Assembly (NCBI GenBank): GCA_031256695.1
Contig: JAIRQB010000112.1
Location: forward strand, 1 to 6,817
Direction: 5' to 3'
DNA from: Elusimicrobiota bacterium
GTDB taxonomy: Bacteria > Elusimicrobiota > Endomicrobiia > Endomicrobiales > Endomicrobiaceae
Length of the DNA: 6,817 bases
Part shown: positions 6,278 to 6,817 of the stretch, piece after piece
Layout of the letters: every line of letters starts with the position of its first letter
Numbering within the stretch: position 1 is the first letter of the stretch
The notes under the pieces: model-generated
What the model saw: only the letters and a program-made list of their open reading frames with translations
The model's database searches: none
Told to the model about the DNA's origin: nothing
Translations under genes and position numbers: made by a program

Positions 6278-6286
6278 TGATATTAT
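6278..6286 (+). promoter_or_regulatory. Possible plus-strand extended -10 promoter
   Basis: TGATATTAT is an extended -10 with one mismatch to TATAAT. No good -35 lies at 16-18 bases; TTGCGC (6255-6260) is 20 bases away. A start near 6293 would leave about 50 bases before the ATG at 6345. It faces away from the rfbB promoter about 50 bases to its left, so the two would be divergent. Confidence 0.3.
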
Positions 6287-6344
6287 CGTCGCGTTTTTAT
6301 GGCAATATTTGGGTTTCAATTCCGGAAATAAGAGGAACAATGAG

Positions 6345-6817
6345 ATGTCTGATAACATTGTTGTAATGATTGACAGCAACGGAAAAACTGAAAAAGACAA
6401 GACAACTGCCTTCGCCTGTCCTTTTTTAAAGGGAACAACTAAAACAAGCGCGATAGCGCAACCTTTTGAACTCAAAAATTTTCGCCCGAATGGGCGAATA
6501 GAATTTTTGAAATGCGACGGGATAAAAACTGCGGGCGAAGTGGGCAATTCTGAAAGAAACCAATGCCCTGCCCGCTCCTCTGAACTCAAAAGTCCTATCC
6601 CGAACAGACTACAGAAATTTTTGAACTCTGCGGAACCACTAAAAATGCAGGGCGATAGTGGAGCGTCCCAAGAAGTAAAAAGCGGAGCGGTAGCCCGTCC
6701 TCTAGACTCAAAAAGCCTCTTGCCGTTTGCGCAACGGAGCGATAGCGCTGACAGAGCGTGGCGCTTAAATAAAAAAGAGCAAAACCGCCAGCGGCTTGCC
6801 GCAAGGTTTTGCGATAC
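6345..6817 (+). CDS. Hypothetical repeat-containing protein, partial at right edge
   Basis: I do not recognise this protein. From the ATG at 6345, 157 codons run to the window edge without a stop; the same frame is open back to 6189, giving about 209 stop-free codons. AGAGGA lies 9 bases before the ATG. The product is hydrophilic, rich in Ser, Lys and Ala, with no known motif and scattered cysteines (FACPF, LKCDG, NQCPA). Two blocks repeat: ELKNFRPNGRIEFLK (residues 42-56) and ELKSPIPNRLQKFLN (80-94), with a weaker LDSKSLLPF (120-128). Codons before the ATG would encode a hydrophobic stretch (LKIIFDIIVAFLW), so a TTG start further upstream giving a membrane-anchored form is possible. Against a real gene: the DNA is a tandem-repeat array, minus-strand frames are also fairly open, and a minus-strand terminator overlaps its end. 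It may be a genuine orphan gene, a decayed gene or a non-coding repeat array. Confidence 0.35.
   Translation, partial: MSDNIVVMIDSNGKTEKDKTTAFACPFLKGTTKTSAIAQPFELKNFRPNGRIEFLKCDGIKTAGEVGNSERNQCPARSSELKSPIPNRLQKFLNSAEPLKMQGDSGASQEVKSGAVARPLDSKSLLPFAQRSDSADRAWRLNKKEQNRQRLAARFCD
6462..6576. repeat. Degenerate tandem repeat, unit 1 (about 115 bases)
   Basis: It begins CCTTTTGAACTCAAAA and carries a GAATTTTTGAAATGCG segment, then AAAAACTGCGGGCGAAG, then a GCCCG-containing end. Each segment recurs in order in the next unit. A shortened unit probably precedes it: GGAACAACTAAAAC (6432-6445) and GCGCGATAGCGC match the middle of unit 2. Confidence 0.65.
6472..6510. repeat. 39-base composite hairpin inside repeat unit 1
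   Basis: TCAAAAATT (6472-6480) pairs with AATTTTTGA (6502-6510), and TTCGCCC (6481-6487) pairs with GGGCGAA (6492-6498) around a GAAT loop, with TAG bulged on one side. That is 16 perfect base pairs. It is in frame in the plus-strand open reading frame. Bases 6478-6506 have a diverged relative in the rfbB leader. Confidence 0.75.
6577..6698. repeat. Degenerate tandem repeat, unit 2 (about 122 bases)
   Basis: It begins CCTCTGAACTCAAAAG and continues with GAAATTTTTGAACTCTGCGG, TAAAAATGCAGGGCGATAG and GTAGCCCGT, in the same order as unit 1. The GAACTCAAAA blocks of units 1 and 2 are 114 bases apart, a multiple of three. Confidence 0.65.
6699..6765. repeat. Degenerate tandem repeat, unit 3 (partial, diverged)
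   Basis: It begins CCTCTAGACTCAAAAAGCC, clearly related to the starts of units 1 and 2, then diverges into short GC-rich palindromes (CCGTT/AACGG at 6723-6737, AGCGC/GCGCT at 6744-6765). Its right limit is unclear. Confidence 0.45.
6767..6812 (-). terminator. Intrinsic terminator for a minus-strand gene entering from the right
   Basis: GCAAAACC (6779-6786) pairs with GGTTTTGC (6805-6812), and an inner GCGGC/GCCGC stem (6791-6795 and 6798-6802) sits within an asymmetric internal loop. On the minus strand the stem is followed by TCTTTTTTATTT. This is the standard layout for ending a gene that lies beyond the right edge. It also means the plus-strand open frame runs through the complement of a terminator. 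Confidence 0.6.

Noticed and set aside
6230..6589. Minus-strand open frame of 119 codons through the repeat region
   Set aside because: It lies in a different frame from the minus-strand frame to its right, has no family resemblance, and ends on the predicted rfbB promoter. The plus frame is longer and crosses the repeats in phase.
6462..6765. CRISPR array
   Set aside because: The units are about 115-122 bases, diverged along their whole length, with no short identical repeats separated by unique spacers and no cas genes.
6595..6804. Minus-strand open frame of 69 codons
   Set aside because: Its start is only a TTG inside the terminator stem. It begins within and runs out of the terminator, so it would not be transcribed from the right. 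No recognisable motif.

Overview
The window is a compact bacterial segment. Six complete genes lie on the minus strand, so they read from right to left, and about 700 bases of non-standard sequence follow at the right end. Base composition is moderately AT-rich. Five of the six minus-strand genes have an AAGGAG-like or AGAGG-like ribosome binding site, and the sixth (the zinc dehydrogenase) has a G-rich variant. An enzyme set of a DUF362 double-cluster ferredoxin-like protein, NAD-type sugar and hydroxyacid dehydrogenases and a lyase fits an anaerobic, fermentative bacterium. The lineage cannot be fixed from the sequence; a host-associated anaerobe such as an elusimicrobial or similar group is only a guess.

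In transcription order from the right, a good extended -10 promoter (about 6224-6251, minus) precedes rfbB, dTDP-glucose 4,6-dehydratase (6095-5118). An 80-base gap with a hairpin leads to a SorE-like zinc-binding dehydrogenase (5037-3778). A DapA-superfamily lyase follows (3707-2793), with an active site of the 4-hydroxy-2-oxoglutarate aldolase type. Next are a D-2-hydroxyacid dehydrogenase (2670-1705), a DUF362 protein with two 4Fe-4S motifs (1654-533) and a cytoplasmic cyclophilin (507-1). Spacings of 80, 70, 122, 50 and 25 bases with no convincing minus-strand terminator between them allow one long transcription unit, although hairpins in three of the gaps could trim or attenuate it.

The middle three enzymes look like a small carbon-catabolic module: oxidation or reduction of a sugar or sugar phosphate, aldol cleavage of a 2-oxo acid to pyruvate plus an aldehyde, and NAD-linked reduction or oxidation of a 2-hydroxy/2-oxo acid. 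The substrates are inferred, not shown. rfbB belongs to nucleotide-sugar and cell-surface polysaccharide synthesis and appears here without rfbA, rfbC or rfbD. The DUF362 protein and the cyclophilin have no evident link to the pathway.

The unusual part is 6189-6817. One plus-strand frame stays open through the whole stretch to the window edge. It contains a plausible ATG with a ribosome binding site at 6345 and encodes a protein of no family I recognise. Its DNA is built from diverged tandem units of about 115-122 bases that mostly keep the reading frame. A 39-base composite hairpin sits in the first clear unit and has a diverged relative in the rfbB leader. A minus-strand intrinsic terminator lies at the right edge, inside the plus-strand frame. 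A second oddity is a 26-base exact duplicate of the 3' end of the aldolase gene in the gap after it.
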